Below, piece by piece: positions 7,695-18,558 of a stretch of 64,000 nt of DNA (its first letter is position 1; the number at the start of each line of letters is the position of its first letter). Where the stretch lies: NCBI RefSeq assembly GCF_000330885.1, contig NC_020059.1, forward strand, positions 3,773,061 to 3,837,060, read 5' to 3'. Made by a program: the position numbers and the translations under genes. Below the pieces are notes generated by a model, which saw only the letters and a list, made by a program, of their open reading frames with translations, had not been told where the DNA came from and searched no databases. This stretch comes from Rhizobium tropici CIAT 899. Lineage in GTDB: Bacteria > Pseudomonadota > Alphaproteobacteria > Rhizobiales > Rhizobiaceae.

Positions 7695-9143
7695 ATGAGA
7701 AAAGCCCCGCCTATGCTTTCGCGTATCGTGCTGCCAGCTTTGGCGGCAACTCTGGGCATGGGCGTCTATATGGCAGGCCCTTTCTCTCAAGAGAACGTCG
7801 CCCTCGCCCAGGAAGCCGGTGCCATCGCTGCGCAAGCACCCGACGATCGCTCTTCTACACCGCCGTCCGCGCAGGAGGCGCCTGACCCGGCGGCGGATCT
7901 TGCCCGCAAGCGCGACGAAACCCGCGCACAGCTCGATGCGCTTTCCAAGACAATCGGACTTTCGTCCGGCAAGACGAAGGAACTGGAAGACAGCATCGCC
8001 TCCCTCGACAAGAGCACTGCCAGCCTGCGCCAGGCGCTGATCGACAGCGCCGCCCGCCGTAAGGACCTGGATCGCAAGATCCAGCAGAGCGAGAAGACGC
8101 TGACGAACCTTGCCGTCAAGGAGGATAAGATCCGCGCCTCCCTGCACGAGCGTCGCGCCCTGCTGGCCGAAGTGCTGGGGGCTCTCGAACGCATGGGCCG
8201 CAACCCGCCGCCGGCATTGCTGGTAACGCCGGACGATGCGCTCGCCTCGGTGCGCAGCGCCATTCTTCTCGGCGCCGTCGTGCCCGGAATGCGCAAGGAG
8301 ACGGACAAGCTCATCGCCGATCTGACCGATCTCGGCAAGTTGCAGGCCGACACCGCCGCCGAAAAGGCCAGCTTCACCGCCACCGTGACCAATAGTCTGG
8401 AGGAGGAACGGCGCATGGATCTGCTGATTGCGGAGAACGACAAGCACAACAAGGAAAATACGGCCCAGCTCGATGCGGAACGCAAGCGCGCGGAAGAGCT
8501 GGCGGGCCAGGCAACCAGCCTGGAAGGGCTTGTGGCCTCGCTGGAAAGTCAGATCGGCTCCGTACGCGACGCTGCCGCTGCTGCCCGCGCGGAAGAGGCG
8601 CGACGAGCGCAGATGAGCGAACAGCAGCGCGAGCAGGCGAAGGCCCTTGCCGAGAACGGCGTGCCCGATAAAAACCGCATTACGCCCGCATATCCCTTCT
8701 CGGACCTGAAGAAAAAGTTGGAGTTGCCCGTGGCGGGCGATATTCTCCGCCAATTCGGCGACGACGATGGCACCGGCCACACCGCGATGGGACTGACCGT
8801 TGCGACCGGCCCGGAAGCACTCGTCACGGCTCCCGCCGACGGCACGGTCGTCTATGCCGGCGCGTTTCGCAGCTACGGACAGATGATCATCCTGGATACG
8901 GGCGACGGCTATCACATGGTGCTGTCCGGCATGGACGCGATCAAGACGCGCCCGGGCAGATTCGTCTTCGCTGGCGAACCGCTTGCCACCATGGGCCAAA
9001 AAAGAGTCGCGAGCGCGACCGCATTGGCGCTGGAAACGGATCGGCCAACGCTTTACATTGAATTCCGAAAAGATGGAAAACCAGTCGATTCTCGGCCCTG
9101 GTGGACCTCCAAAGACACTGGAAAGGCACGCAATGATACGTAG
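7695..9143 (+). CDS. EnvC-like murein hydrolase activator (M23 family)
   Basis: The 482-residue protein starts with a hydrophobic export signal (about residues 8-35), followed by a long charged coiled coil (roughly 65-310, ARKRDETRAQLDALSKTIG onward) and a C-terminal LytM/M23 domain (about 340-470, HTAMGLTVATGPEALVTAPADG and GEPLATMG). The metal-ligand pattern HxxxD of active M23 peptidases is not evident, as in EnvC, which activates amidases that split septal peptidoglycan. ATG 7695 or 7713 could be the start. It overlaps ctpA by 11 bases, a conserved rhizobial pairing. Confidence 0.85.
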   Translation: MRKAPPMLSRIVLPALAATLGMGVYMAGPFSQENVALAQEAGAIAAQAPDDRSSTPPSAQEAPDPAADLARKRDETRAQLDALSKTIGLSSGKTKELEDSIASLDKSTASLRQALIDSAARRKDLDRKIQQSEKTLTNLAVKEDKIRASLHERRALLAEVLGALERMGRNPPPALLVTPDDALASVRSAILLGAVVPGMRKETDKLIADLTDLGKLQADTAAEKASFTATVTNSLEEERRMDLLIAENDKHNKENTAQLDAERKRAEELAGQATSLEGLVASLESQIGSVRDAAAAARAEEARRAQMSEQQREQAKALAENGVPDKNRITPAYPFSDLKKKLELPVAGDILRQFGDDDGTGHTAMGLTVATGPEALVTAPADGTVVYAGAFRSYGQMIILDTGDGYHMVLSGMDAIKTRPGRFVFAGEPLATMGQKRVASATALALETDRPTLYIEFRKDGKPVDSRPWWTSKDTGKARNDT

Positions 9144-10461
9144 GGCTTCTCTTGTTCTCGTCGGCGCATTGATGGGTGCGACCGCGATGGGCGTTATCTA
9201 CTCGGCGGTAGCGCCGGCGGAAGCCGCTGGCACTTCCACCTACAAGGAGTTGTCGATTTTCGGCGACGTCTTTGAGCGCGTCCGCGCGCAGTATGTGACC
9301 CCTCCCCAGGAAGACAAGCTCGTCGAAGCCGCCATCAACGGCATGCTGTCTTCGCTGGACCCGCATTCGAGCTACATGAACGCCAAGGATGCGGAAGACA
9401 TGCGCACCCAGACCAAGGGTGAATTCGGCGGTCTCGGCATCGAAGTGACGATGGACAACGATCTCGTCAAGGTCATCACCCCGATCGACGATACGCCTGC
9501 CGCCAAGGCCGGCGTCCTAGCCGGCGACTATATCACCGCCATCGACGGCCAGTCCGTCCGCGGCCTGAAGCTGGAAGACGCCGTCGAAAAGATGCGCGGC
9601 CCGGTCAAGACGCCGATCAAGCTGACGCTGCTGCGCAAGGGCGCCGACAAGCCGATCGAGCTCACCGTCATCCGTGACGTGATTGCCGTTGCCGCCGTCA
9701 AGTCGCGCGAGGAAGGCGGCGATGTCGGCTATATCCGCATCATCTCCTTCACCGAAAAGACCACGCCGGACCTCGAAGCCGCGATCGCCAAGATCAAGAA
9801 GGATATCCCGGCCGACAAGCTGAAGGGCTACGTCCTCGACCTGCGCCTCAATCCGGGCGGCCTGCTCGATCAGGCAATCAACGTTGCCGACGACGTGCTC
9901 GAGCGCGGCGAGATCGTTTCGACCCGCGGCCGCAACCCGGACGAAACTCGACGCTTCAACGCCACCCCAGGCGACCTGACCGACGGCAAGCCGATCATCG
10001 TGCTCACCAACGGCGGCTCGGCCTCCGCTTCGGAAATCGTCGCAGGCGCCTTGCAGGATCTGCGTCGCGCCACCGTGCTCGGCACACAGTCATTCGGCAA
10101 GGGCTCCGTCCAGACGATCATCCCGCTCGGCGACGGCAACGGCGCGCTGCGCCTGACGACGGCGCTCTACTACACGCCGTCGGGCCGCTCGATCCAGGGC
10201 ACCGGCATCACGCCTGACATCAAGGTCGACCAGCCGCTTCCCGACGATCTGAAGGGCAAGCTGACGACGGAAGGCGAATCCAGCCTGCCGGGCCACATCA
10301 AGGGCCAGAGCGAGACCGACAAGGGCTCCGGCTCCTCGGCCTACGTGCCGCCGGATCCGAAGGACGATATCCAGCTCAACTATGCGCTCGACCTGCTGCG
10401 TGGCGCGAAGACGGATCCAGCCTTCCCGCCGAACCCCGAAAAGGCGGTTTCCTCCAAGTAA
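9133..10461 (+). CDS. ctpA: Carboxy-terminal processing protease (S41)
   Basis: CtpA is an exported serine protease that trims or degrades periplasmic proteins. The 442 residues comprise a signal peptide (1 to about 32), an N-terminal helical part, a PDZ domain (about 95-180, GGLGIEVTMDNDLVKV and AGVLAGDYITAIDGQ) and the S41 domain with the serine motif GGSASASE (294-301) and catalytic Lys323 in SFGKGS. ATG 9133 (MIRRASLVLV) overlaps the preceding gene, and GGAAAGG lies before it. The acidic, Lys-rich tail after residue 385 looks disordered. Confidence 0.94.
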   Translation: MIRRASLVLVGALMGATAMGVIYSAVAPAEAAGTSTYKELSIFGDVFERVRAQYVTPPQEDKLVEAAINGMLSSLDPHSSYMNAKDAEDMRTQTKGEFGGLGIEVTMDNDLVKVITPIDDTPAAKAGVLAGDYITAIDGQSVRGLKLEDAVEKMRGPVKTPIKLTLLRKGADKPIELTVIRDVIAVAAVKSREEGGDVGYIRIISFTEKTTPDLEAAIAKIKKDIPADKLKGYVLDLRLNPGGLLDQAINVADDVLERGEIVSTRGRNPDETRRFNATPGDLTDGKPIIVLTNGGSASASEIVAGALQDLRRATVLGTQSFGKGSVQTIIPLGDGNGALRLTTALYYTPSGRSIQGTGITPDIKVDQPLPDDLKGKLTTEGESSLPGHIKGQSETDKGSGSSAYVPPDPKDDIQLNYALDLLRGAKTDPAFPPNPEKAVSSK

Positions 10462-10467
10462 GGATTG

Positions 10468-10498
10468 GCGCCGGGCTGGAAACAGACCCGGCGCTTTC
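10468..10498 (+). terminator. Probable terminator after ctpA
   Basis: GCGCCGGG (10468-10475) pairs with CCCGGCGC (10487-10494), followed only by TTTC, so it may be a weak Rho-independent terminator. It begins 6 bases after the ctpA stop. Confidence 0.55.
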
Positions 10499-10679
10499 AT
10501 GATGAGGGAGCGGGGCGAGGGGTATTGTCCCGCCCTTCTCGGTCAGCCTCTGAATCCGACGTCGCTCGGAACAGTCTTGTTCATGTTTTAGCACTTTGAG
10601 TGCCGCGGGCATTTTTCCGCTTCGCCGTGAGCGATATGCTCGAGGCCAATAGAGTTTTCCGCTTGGGGTGGATTGAAGC

Positions 10680-11873
10680 TTGGGAACGGATTTGCATGCA
10701 CCGTTGGGACAGAATCGCGGCCCCGGCCGCCAGCGGCGCTCCATCCCCTTTGGACGCATTCTCGGCGGCTTCTGTCTGATCGCGATCGCCGGCTTTTCGC
10801 TCTATTCGGCGCTGATGCGCGATCCCCTGCAAAAGACTCAGCCGGCCGAAACGGCAAAGAAGGAAGATCCGGCACCTGCAGCCGAAACCAAGCCGGGGAG
10901 CACCGAGCAAACCGGTCAGGCCGGATTGACCCAAGTCGATCCGCAATCCGGCGCCAATACCACGCGCGTGGTGACCGGCGACGGTTCGGTCGTCACCATG
11001 TTCAGCCCCAGCAATCGCGATGGCAGCGGCCCGGTCTTGATCAACGCCAATCAGGTGGGGCAGGATCCGCGCATGGCGGCAACGCCGAATGACAGCCTGC
11101 TGGAAGATTCGCCCTTCGGCAGGCTGCCGATCACCTCGCCAAGCGGTCTGCGGCCGATGGATCAATATGCGCGGCCCTGGTCCGGCGCGCGGGGCACCCG
11201 TATCGCTATCGTCGTCAGCGGCCTTGGGCTGAGCCAGACTGGCACGCAGCGCGCCATCGAGAAGCTGCCGGAGGAAATCACCCTTGCCTTTGCCGCGAGC
11301 GGCAATAGCCTGCAGCGCTGGATGCAGGAAGCAAGACGCGGCGGCCACGAGATCCTCATCCAGGTGCCGTTCGAGCCCTTCGACTATCCCGGCAACAATC
11401 CCGGACCGGATACTCTGCTGACCTCGCTGCCATCAGCCAAGAACATCGAAAATTTGCATAAAGCGATGGGCAAAATCACCAATTATACCGGCGTCATGAA
11501 CTATCTCGGCGGCCGCTTCCTTGCCAATTCCGGCGCCATGGAACCCGTGCTGCGCGACATCGGCAAGCGCGGCCTGCTGTTCCTCGACGACGGCTCATCC
11601 GCCCAATCGAAGTCCGGAATGCTTTCGAAAACGCTTGAAGTGCCGCACGCTTTTGCCGATATCCAGCTCGACGGAGAGCTGCAGCAGGACGCGATCCTCA
11701 GGAAACTCGACGAGCTCGAGCGCATCGCCCGCCGTAACGGCTCTGCGATCGGCGTCGCTTCCGCCTTCGATGAAAGTGTCGACGCCATCAGCAAATGGAG
11801 CGAGGAGGCCGCCATGCGCGGTATCGAAGTCGTCGCGGTCTCGGCGCTTGCCGAGGATCCCAAACACCCCTGA
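10680..11873 (+). CDS. Divergent polysaccharide deacetylase family protein
   Basis: The 397-residue protein has a cytoplasmic N-terminus, one membrane anchor (about residues 29-45, [19 protein letters not shown]), a Pro/Ala/Gln-rich linker, and a divergent polysaccharide deacetylase (YibQ-like) domain from about residue 165 ([46 protein letters not shown]). It probably acts on an envelope polysaccharide but the substrate is unknown. The start is a TTG at 10680 ([12 protein letters not shown]). It follows ctpA and is 13 bp from rppH, a conserved rhizobial order. Confidence 0.87.
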   Translation: MGTDLHAPLGQNRGPGRQRRSIPFGRILGGFCLIAIAGFSLYSALMRDPLQKTQPAETAKKEDPAPAAETKPGSTEQTGQAGLTQVDPQSGANTTRVVTGDGSVVTMFSPSNRDGSGPVLINANQVGQDPRMAATPNDSLLEDSPFGRLPITSPSGLRPMDQYARPWSGARGTRIAIVVSGLGLSQTGTQRAIEKLPEEITLAFAASGNSLQRWMQEARRGGHEILIQVPFEPFDYPGNNPGPDTLLTSLPSAKNIENLHKAMGKITNYTGVMNYLGGRFLANSGAMEPVLRDIGKRGLLFLDDGSSAQSKSGMLSKTLEVPHAFADIQLDGELQQDAILRKLDELERIARRNGSAIGVASAFDESVDAISKWSEEAAMRGIEVVAVSALAEDPKHP

Positions 11874-11886
11874 CCTGGAGAAAAAG

Positions 11887-12426
11887 ATGAGCACGCCCCA
11901 CGCCTCCGTGAGAGCCGAAGACCTGCCCTACCGTCCCTGTGTCGGCATCATGATCCTGAACCGGGAAGGCCTGGTCTGGGCCGGACACCGCATTCCGGTC
12001 GGCAATTCCGAATATGACGGCTCGCCGCAGCTCTGGCAGATGCCGCAGGGCGGCATAGACGAGGGCGAAGACCCGCTGAAAGCGGCCTATCGCGAACTAT
12101 ACGAAGAAACGGGCATGAAAACCGTGACCCTGCTGGCGGAAGCCAGGGACTGGATCAATTACGATCTTCCGCCGCAGCTGATCGGCATCGGCCTCAAGGG
12201 GAAATTCCGCGGCCAGACGCAGCGCTGGTTTGCCTTCCGCTTCGACGGCGACGAAGGGGAGATTGCCATCAATCCGCCGCCGGGCGGCCACGAACCGGAA
12301 TTCGATGCATGGGAATGGAAGCCCATGGCGGTACTTCCCGACCTGATCGTTCCCTTCAAACGCTCGGTCTACGAGCAGGTGGTTTCGGAATTCAGTCACC
12401 TGGCCAATCTGAAAGCCGAAGACTGA
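11887..12426 (+). CDS. rppH: RNA pyrophosphohydrolase (Nudix)
   Basis: RppH removes pyrophosphate from the 5' triphosphate end of mRNA and so starts RNase E-dependent decay. The 179-residue protein carries a complete Nudix box at residues 55-76 (starts GGIDEGEDP, contains RELYEETG) and the family ending around [17 protein letters not shown] upstream supports ATG 11887. It is the last gene of a plus-strand run and converges on bfr across a palindromic repeat. Confidence 0.94.
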   Translation: MSTPHASVRAEDLPYRPCVGIMILNREGLVWAGHRIPVGNSEYDGSPQLWQMPQGGIDEGEDPLKAAYRELYEETGMKTVTLLAEARDWINYDLPPQLIGIGLKGKFRGQTQRWFAFRFDGDEGEIAINPPPGGHEPEFDAWEWKPMAVLPDLIVPFKRSVYEQVVSEFSHLANLKAED

Positions 12427-12461
12427 AAAAGAAGGCCAGCCGCGGAAGGGCCGATTCATAA

Positions 12462-12555
12462 AGCAATTCCAGGAAAAGCTTTCGCGCTCTTCCTGGAATT
12501 GGGTGAAAGCAAAGATATGGAGCGGTTCAGAGATTTAAAAACTGAGCCACTCCAG
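12462..12555 (+). repeat. Rhizobial intergenic palindromic repeat, family 1, copy D
   Basis: CAATTCCAGGAA (12464-12475) and TTCCTGGAATTG (12490-12501) form a perfect 12-bp stem. The following part (GAGCGGTTCAGAGATTTAAA) aligns with the AGAGCGTTTTCGCGATTCGA part of copy A. It lies between the convergent rppH and bfr and could also end transcription, though there is no T-run. Confidence 0.7.
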
Positions 12556-12563
12556 TATGTCGC

Positions 12564-13049
12564 TTATTCCGCGGAATCGGCGGAGTCGGCATTAAGCTGG
12601 CCGTATTTGGCTTCGCCGATCTTGTCGAGCAGTTCGAGCTGGGTCTCGAGGAAGTCGATATGGCCTTCCTCATCCGCCAGAAGCTCTTCGAACAGCTTCA
12701 TGGACACGTAGTCGCCGGCATCGTGACAGATGTCGCGGGATTTCTTGTAGGCCGTGCGCGCATCATATTCGCCGGCGAGATCGGCTTCCAGCACTTCCTT
12801 GACGTTCTGACCGATGCGCAGCGGCGCCAGCGTCTGCAGGTTCGGATGACCTTCGAGGAAGATGATGCGGGCGACGAGGCGATCGGCGTGCTGCATTTCC
12901 TCGATGGATTCCGCGCGCTCCTTTTTGGCGAGCTTCGTGTAGCCCCAATCCTCAAGAAGTCGATAGTGAACCCAATACTGATTGACTGCGCCAAGCTCGA
13001 GAAACAGCGCCTCGTTAAGCCGCTCGATGACTTTTTTGTCGCCTTTCAA
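12564..13049 (-). CDS. bfr: Bacterioferritin
   Basis: Bfr stores iron as a ferric core in a haem-containing 24-mer. The 161-residue protein has the di-iron ferroxidase ligands in [28 protein letters not shown] and EEGHIDFLE, and the haem-ligand methionine in EEMQHAD. The start is a TTG at 13049 (reads [15 protein letters not shown] after the initiator) with AGGAGAG ideally spaced. An ATG at 13073 would add eight residues that are not family-like. The gene overlaps the end of bfd, so the two are co-translated. Confidence 0.94.
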   Translation of the reverse strand: MKGDKKVIERLNEALFLELGAVNQYWVHYRLLEDWGYTKLAKKERAESIEEMQHADRLVARIIFLEGHPNLQTLAPLRIGQNVKEVLEADLAGEYDARTAYKKSRDICHDAGDYVSMKLFEELLADEEGHIDFLETQLELLDKIGEAKYGQLNADSADSAE

Positions 13050-13326
13050 TGTCCGCTCTCCTGTTGTCTTCATGGAATTTTTTCAGGCGGGACATGAAAT
13101 CAAATATTTCGGCTTCCGTCGAGTGGCGACGGGCATGATAATCCTGGGTTGTCTGTATAATGATATCAACGACATTCGGGAAGCAGCCGCAGCAACGACC
13201 GCGCTTTTCCATCGCGTGATAAACCTTGGCGGGAACAATGAGCTGCCAACAGTCCTGATCAAGGAACTCGTTGATAACGTCCCGGATTTCTTTGTCGGTG
13301 ATGTAATTACAACTGCAAACCAGCAT
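13015..13326 (-). CDS. bfd: Bacterioferritin-associated ferredoxin
   Basis: Bfd carries a [2Fe-2S] cluster and reduces the bacterioferritin core to release iron. The cluster cysteines are visible as CSC near the N-terminus ([14 protein letters not shown]) and CCGC ([14 protein letters not shown]). At 103 residues it is longer than the ~64-residue E. coli protein; the extra basic C-terminus ([17 protein letters not shown]) overlaps the bfr start by 35 bases. It is transcribed from the candidate promoter at 13367-13395, inside the 3' side of dnaE2's downstream region. Confidence 0.92.
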   Translation of the reverse strand: MLVCSCNYITDKEIRDVINEFLDQDCWQLIVPAKVYHAMEKRGRCCGCFPNVVDIIIQTTQDYHARRHSTEAEIFDFMSRLKKFHEDNRRADIERRQKSHRAA

Positions 13327-13366
13327 TCTTCGCTCAGTCCGTCAAACATGACATCCGCTGTCTTGT

Positions 13367-13395
13367 TATCTGCTAAAGAAGACGCTCTTTGTCAA
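13367..13395 (-). promoter_or_regulatory. Candidate promoter of bfd-bfr
   Basis: On the minus strand TTGACA (13390-13395), a 17-base spacer and CAGATA (13367-13372) resemble the rhizobial housekeeping promoter. It lies 41 bases before the bfd ATG. No convincing Irr or RirA box was recognised. Confidence 0.5.
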
Positions 13396-13465
13396 GAAAG
13401 AAACGATTCGAATCTCGTCCGCGAGCCGAGTTCCGAAGCTTTTGCCCGATACGAAGGTCGCAATC

Positions 13466-16400
13466 TCAATGGAAATTGCGGCCTCGCGGCATAACTTTCG
13501 CCGTTTCGGCCCCATGGCTGCGACCCTCCGCCGCTGCCCCCGCACCAGAAGAGGGCGCCAGAAAGACAGACTTCCGCTTCTCCCTGTGATCCATGGTCGG
13601 CCGCAAGGTCTCATCCGCCCGATCGCTGACGCCGAAACGCCTCGCCTCCCGCTGCAGGATCCCGAGCGCCGGTGTCATATCCTCGATATGATCGACCACC
13701 ACATGGATAACGCCGCTTTCGCTCTGCAGCCGGCCGCGGATCTTGACCAGCCGCGCGCCCATGACGATGGCACGGTACTTCTCGAACTTCTTCGGCCAGA
13801 CGATCGCATTGGCGACACCGGTTTCGTCCTCCAGCGTCATGAAGATCACCCCCTTGGCCGAACCCGGCCGCTGGCGCACCAGCACCAAGCCTGCGATCGT
13901 CACCATGCGGCCGCTGGCGATACCGGGCAAATCCCGGCTTTGCACGATTCCCTGGCGGGCGAAATCGGTACGCAGGAAGGAAACCGGATGCGCCTTCAAG
14001 GATAGCGACAGATAGCGATAATCCTCGATGACCTGCTCGCCAGGCAGCATTTCCGGCAGCGTAACCGCCGGCTCGATCTGCAGCTCCCCATGATCGCCGA
14101 GATCGAAGAGGGGAAGCGTTTCGGCGGCACTGCCGGCATCAAGCGCCCGCACAGCCCAAAGCGCCTCACGACGGCTGAGGCCGATGGAGCCGAACGCATC
14201 CGCATCCGCAAGGCGCTCGATCTGCGCCTTGGCAAGCCCGGAACGCAGCCAGAGATCGCGCACGGACCGATAGCCATCGCCCCGGTGCTCGACGAGCTGC
14301 TTCATCTCCTCCTCGGACAGACCCTTGACCTGCCGGAAACCGAGGCGGACGGCACATTGCGTCTTGATATCGTCGCGCATCGACGCATGGCGCCGCTCGA
14401 TCGCGCCCGGATCGAAACGCGCCTTCTCCAGCAGGCAATCCCAGCTGGAGCGATTGATATCCACCGGCCGCACCTCGACGCCATGCTCGCGCGCATCGCG
14501 CACAAGCTGCGCCGGCGCATAGAAGCCCATCGGCTGGGCATTGAGGATCGCCGCACAGAAGACATCCGGATAATAGGTCTTGAGCCAGGAAGAGGCATAG
14601 ACGAGCAGAGCGAAGGACGCCGCATGGCTTTCAGGGAAACCATATTCGCCGAAGCCTTCGATCTGGCTGAAACAGCGTTCGGCAAAGTCCTGAGGATAGC
14701 CATTCGCGACCATGCCCGAAACCAGATCCTTTTTGAATTCATCGACCCTCCCCGTTCGCTTGAACGTCGCCATGGACCGGCGCAGCCGATCGGCCTTGGC
14801 GGGCGAAAATCCAGCCGCAGTGATGGCGATCTGCATCGCCTGTTCCTGAAATAGCGGAACCCCCAAAGTTCGCTCCAGAACAGCCTTCAACTCCGGACGA
14901 TGATATTCGATCGGGCGCTTGTGAAGAACGTCATCCCGCCGCTTGAGGTAAGGATGCACCATATTGCCCTGGATGGGACCGGGTCGGACGATCGCCACCT
15001 CTATGACCAGATCATAAAATCTGCGAGGACGGAGACGCGGCAGCATGCTCATCTGCGCCCGGCTTTCGATCTGAAAGACGCCGATCGTATCGGCGCGGCA
15101 GATCATGTCATAAACCGGCCTGCCATCCGGATATTCCTTGCTCCCAAGGTCGGCGAGCGCCTTCTTCACATCGTAATGCAGCAACAGCAGATCGAAGGCT
15201 TTGGCGAGACAGGTCAACATGCCGAGCGCAAGCACATCGATCTTCAAGATGTTGAGATTGTCGAGATCGTCCTTGTTCCACTCGATCATGTAGCGATCGT
15301 CCATCGCCGTATGCATGATCGGCACGACCTCATCCAGCCGATCCCGGGTGATGACGAAGCCGCCGACATGCTGGGTCAGGTGCCGCGGAAACCCCATCAG
15401 CGTCGAGGCATAGGAAAGGACGTTGCGGGTCGTCCTGTCCTTGAGATCGAGGCCGGCAATCTTTGCCTCACGTTCCGACAGCTCCTCAGTCGACCAGCCC
15501 CAGACGCCGCTTGCAAGGGCCGACTGAACATCCTCCGACAGACCGAAGGCTTTCGCCACTTCACGGCCGGCCGAGCGCGCCCGATAGGTGGTGACCGCCG
15601 CCGTCAGCCCGGCATGCTCCTTATGGTAATGCCTGTAGATGAACTGGATGACCTCTTCCCGCTTCTCATGCTCGAAGTCGACATCGATATCAGGCGGCTC
15701 CTCCCGCTCCGTCGAGATGAAGCGCTCGAAAAGCAGGCTTGTTAATTCGGGATTGACCTCGGTAATCCGAAGGCAATAACAGACCGTCGAATTGGCCGCC
15801 GATCCACGCCCCTGACACAGGATATTCGCACTGCGGGCAAACTCCATGATGCGGTGCACCGTCAGGAAATAAGGCTCATATTGCCGCTCTCGGATGAGCT
15901 TAAGCTCATGCTCGATCTGCATCGAGACCTTCGGCGGGATCCCTTCGGGAAAGCGCCATCTGGCACCCTCCCACGTCAGCCGCTTCAGCGTCTCCGCAAC
16001 AGGCTCGCCGTCATTGCTTTCGTCGGGATAATTGTGTTTCAGCTCGTCCAGTGAAAAAGACAGCCGGCTAAAAAACTTCTGCGTATTGGCTATAGCCTTC
16101 GGATAATCCCTAAAGAGTCGTGCCATCTCGGCAGCGTCTTTCATATAGCGTTCGGCATTCGCCGCCAGCCTGAAGCCGGCCTCGGCGATCGGCACATGCT
16201 CGCGGATCGAAACGACGATATCGGCAAGCGGCTTGCGCTCGGTCGCATGATAGAGCGGCTGATTGCTGGCGATGAGCCGCACGCCATTGCGCTGCGCCAG
16301 GATGGAAAGCGTGGCGAAGACCATCCGGTCCCTCCCGTCATAGGCCGGCGACAGGACCATGTGGAACTTCCGGCCGAAGCGCATCCATAACCGCTTGAGG

Positions 16401-16933
16401 CATTGCTCCAGCTTTTCCTGCCCCTCCTGCGTCTCGACGCTTGTCGCATCGGGAATAAGCGCCAGCATCATCTCGTCGCCCCATTCCACGAGGTCGCTTT
16501 CATTGAGGATGCAGGTGCCCTTCTCGCCGCGCAGATTGCCAGCACTCAGCAGCCGACAGAGATGCGCCCAGCCCTTGCGGTTTTCCGGATAGGCAAGAAT
16601 GTCAGGTGTACCGTCCGAAAACACGAGGCGCGCGCCAGGCTGGAAAGGGGCCGGCTTCAGAAGCGGCTTTTCTGGCTTGCCCTTCGCCTGAAGCTCCAGG
16701 TTCTTCTCAATGCCCTCCTTGTACTTCTCCCGGAGAAGCTTGGTATGCGCATGCGCCTTGACGACGCCGGCAACCGAATTGCGGTCGGCAATCCCAAATC
16801 CGGAAAGTTTCAGGATGGCGGCCTGCGCCACGATTTCCTCCGGATGCGAGGCACCTTCGAGAAAGGAGAAATTCGTTCTCACCCCGATCTCAAAGAAGGG
16901 TACGGGTTCGTGGAAACTCGGGCGCGCGTTCAT
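13466..16933 (-). CDS. dnaE2: Error-prone DNA polymerase III alpha subunit
   Basis: DnaE2 is the SOS-induced C-family polymerase that, with ImuA and ImuB, copies across damage. The 1155 residues comprise an N-terminal PHP domain ([20 protein letters not shown]), the C-family core with the active-site aspartates in [13 protein letters not shown], the finger/beta-binding regions and a C-terminal OB fold ([22 protein letters not shown]). It ends [17 protein letters not shown], as in other rhizobial DnaE2. ATG 16933 overlaps the imuB TGA by four bases. Confidence 0.95.
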   Translation of the reverse strand: MNARPSFHEPVPFFEIGVRTNFSFLEGASHPEEIVAQAAILKLSGFGIADRNSVAGVVKAHAHTKLLREKYKEGIEKNLELQAKGKPEKPLLKPAPFQPGARLVFSDGTPDILAYPENRKGWAHLCRLLSAGNLRGEKGTCILNESDLVEWGDEMMLALIPDATSVETQEGQEKLEQCLKRLWMRFGRKFHMVLSPAYDGRDRMVFATLSILAQRNGVRLIASNQPLYHATERKPLADIVVSIREHVPIAEAGFRLAANAERYMKDAAEMARLFRDYPKAIANTQKFFSRLSFSLDELKHNYPDESNDGEPVAETLKRLTWEGARWRFPEGIPPKVSMQIEHELKLIRERQYEPYFLTVHRIMEFARSANILCQGRGSAANSTVCYCLRITEVNPELTSLLFERFISTEREEPPDIDVDFEHEKREEVIQFIYRHYHKEHAGLTAAVTTYRARSAGREVAKAFGLSEDVQSALASGVWGWSTEELSEREAKIAGLDLKDRTTRNVLSYASTLMGFPRHLTQHVGGFVITRDRLDEVVPIMHTAMDDRYMIEWNKDDLDNLNILKIDVLALGMLTCLAKAFDLLLLHYDVKKALADLGSKEYPDGRPVYDMICRADTIGVFQIESRAQMSMLPRLRPRRFYDLVIEVAIVRPGPIQGNMVHPYLKRRDDVLHKRPIEYHRPELKAVLERTLGVPLFQEQAMQIAITAAGFSPAKADRLRRSMATFKRTGRVDEFKKDLVSGMVANGYPQDFAERCFSQIEGFGEYGFPESHAASFALLVYASSWLKTYYPDVFCAAILNAQPMGFYAPAQLVRDAREHGVEVRPVDINRSSWDCLLEKARFDPGAIERRHASMRDDIKTQCAVRLGFRQVKGLSEEEMKQLVEHRGDGYRSVRDLWLRSGLAKAQIERLADADAFGSIGLSRREALWAVRALDAGSAAETLPLFDLGDHGELQIEPAVTLPEMLPGEQVIEDYRYLSLSLKAHPVSFLRTDFARQGIVQSRDLPGIASGRMVTIAGLVLVRQRPGSAKGVIFMTLEDETGVANAIVWPKKFEKYRAIVMGARLVKIRGRLQSESGVIHVVVDHIEDMTPALGILQREARRFGVSDRADETLRPTMDHREKRKSVFLAPSSGAGAAAEGRSHGAETAKVMPRGRNFH

Positions 16934-18558
16934 GCGAAGACCCCGTGCATGTACCAATCCGGCGTCGTGCCGCCTCGGCCATAGAGCCCCTTGCGGAACA
17001 GCCAGAAACGATGGCCTTCCTCATCCTCGACCTGGAAATAATCGCGGGCAGGCTCTTCCTTTTCCTCGACCCACCATTCCACCGAAAGCCGCTCCGGCCC
17101 TTCGGCCCGGCTGACCCGATGCATGACACGTCGCCAGCGGAACTGCCGGGGAGGGCCGTCAGGCACTTCGGCAGCAATGGTTTCGACCAGCTCCGGCATG
17201 CGAAACAGCCGCAGCGGCCGCTCGCCGCGGAAGAAGCCGTGGCCGGCATCCTCCCCACTCGTGTGCCGCTTCGAGGCGAGGATAGTCATGGCCGGTAGCG
17301 GCCGCACGGCTCGTTCGGGGATATGGCTCTGCCGCAGCTCGAACCCTTGCAGACAGTCCGGCCCCAGCCGGGCGGCCACACGATCCACAAAGGCGGCAAG
17401 AGATCCTTCCTGGCGGTCTTCTCCGACAAAATCGCCTTGCATGGCATCGAAGGGCGCATGCTGAAGCACATTGAGGCGGATGATTTCGAAACCATAGCCG
17501 ACATCGAGATCGTCATGAATGGCGCCGAAGCGCTCCGTGAACAGGCTGGCGATCCGGTTCGGCTCCCGCAGCGGCTGCGACGCGCCGGCGGCGATGCGGA
17601 AAACCGCCCCATCCACCCGGAAAAGCAGGAGTTCGAAGGAGCGGCCGCCGACGCCGCGCGCCTCCAGCCCCGGCTTCAGGGTTTCGGCAAGCTGGCGGGC
17701 AAGCTGAAGAATATCCTCTTCCGCCTGCACCGGCTCGGCGAGCCGGCGCTCGGCCGACAATTGCGCGACCGGGCGACGCGGCGAAATCGGTTCCTCGACG
17801 AGGCCGACGGCCTGATCGAGCCGCAACATTAGCTGCGCACCGAAACGGCGGGCAAGCGGCGCACGCGGTGCTGCCAGAAGGTCGCCGACCTGCTTCAATC
17901 CCAGTTTCTGCAACGCAGCGATGGTCTCTTCGCCGAGCCTCAGAGACGCCACGGGCAGCGGCGCCAGGGCCTCTTCCATGGCTTCCGAAGGAACGACGCG
18001 GTTTTCTTCGAAACGAGCAACCGCCCAGGATAGGCCTGGCGCGGAGGAAATGGCACCACGCACATCGAGCCCTAGCCGGGAAATCCGGATCAGGATGTCC
18101 TCGAGCAGCGCCTCTTCGCCGCCGAAGAGATGGGCGCAGCCGGTAATATCGAGAAAAAGGCCATCCTTGCCGTCGATCGCCACCAGCGGCGTATAGCGGT
18201 CGCACCAGTCGGCGATCGCTTCCAAAAGCTTGCGATCCGCGACCGGATCCTCCTCGACGACATCGAGATCAGGACAGATCGCCTTTGCCTCAGCCACGCC
18301 CTGACCCTGCTTCAGGCCGATCATTTCAGCCCGTTCATTGATGGCGGTCAGCCGCATGGCATTGTTCAGCTTGCCGGCACAGGCAAGCGGCGGCGCTTCA
18401 AGCCTGCCTGTCGAACGCCAGGATAGACCCCAGCGCTTGCGCGCGATCCGGTCGGTCGGCAGATGCGGGAAGGTCAGCGCCAGAATGCGCTGCGTGTTCG
18501 CCGGGAAAGGCAGGGTACTGAACATCGGAGACAGGGGCAAAGCGGCGGTCATGGGCAT
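16930..18558 (-). CDS. imuB: ImuB, Y-family polymerase-like mutagenesis protein
   Basis: ImuB links DnaE2 to the sliding clamp; it has a Y-family fold but is thought not to polymerise. The 542-residue protein shows the Y-family-like N-terminus ([21 protein letters not shown]), the region [22 protein letters not shown], and the long C-terminal extension of ImuB. The ATG at 18558 has GGAG upstream, and 18552 is an alternative. That start lies about 160 bp inside imuA in another frame, whereas MFSTLP at 18525 lacks a ribosome site. It is the middle gene of the SOS operon. Confidence 0.92.
   Translation of the reverse strand: MPMTAALPLSPMFSTLPFPANTQRILALTFPHLPTDRIARKRWGLSWRSTGRLEAPPLACAGKLNNAMRLTAINERAEMIGLKQGQGVAEAKAICPDLDVVEEDPVADRKLLEAIADWCDRYTPLVAIDGKDGLFLDITGCAHLFGGEEALLEDILIRISRLGLDVRGAISSAPGLSWAVARFEENRVVPSEAMEEALAPLPVASLRLGEETIAALQKLGLKQVGDLLAAPRAPLARRFGAQLMLRLDQAVGLVEEPISPRRPVAQLSAERRLAEPVQAEEDILQLARQLAETLKPGLEARGVGGRSFELLLFRVDGAVFRIAAGASQPLREPNRIASLFTERFGAIHDDLDVGYGFEIIRLNVLQHAPFDAMQGDFVGEDRQEGSLAAFVDRVAARLGPDCLQGFELRQSHIPERAVRPLPAMTILASKRHTSGEDAGHGFFRGERPLRLFRMPELVETIAAEVPDGPPRQFRWRRVMHRVSRAEGPERLSVEWWVEEKEEPARDYFQVEDEEGHRFWLFRKGLYGRGGTTPDWYMHGVFA

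Noticed and set aside
10570..10590. GAACA-N4-TGTTC dyad upstream of the deacetylase gene as an SOS box
   Set aside because: The alphaproteobacterial LexA box is the direct repeat GTTC-N7-GTTC; this inverted form with the wrong spacing is likely chance.
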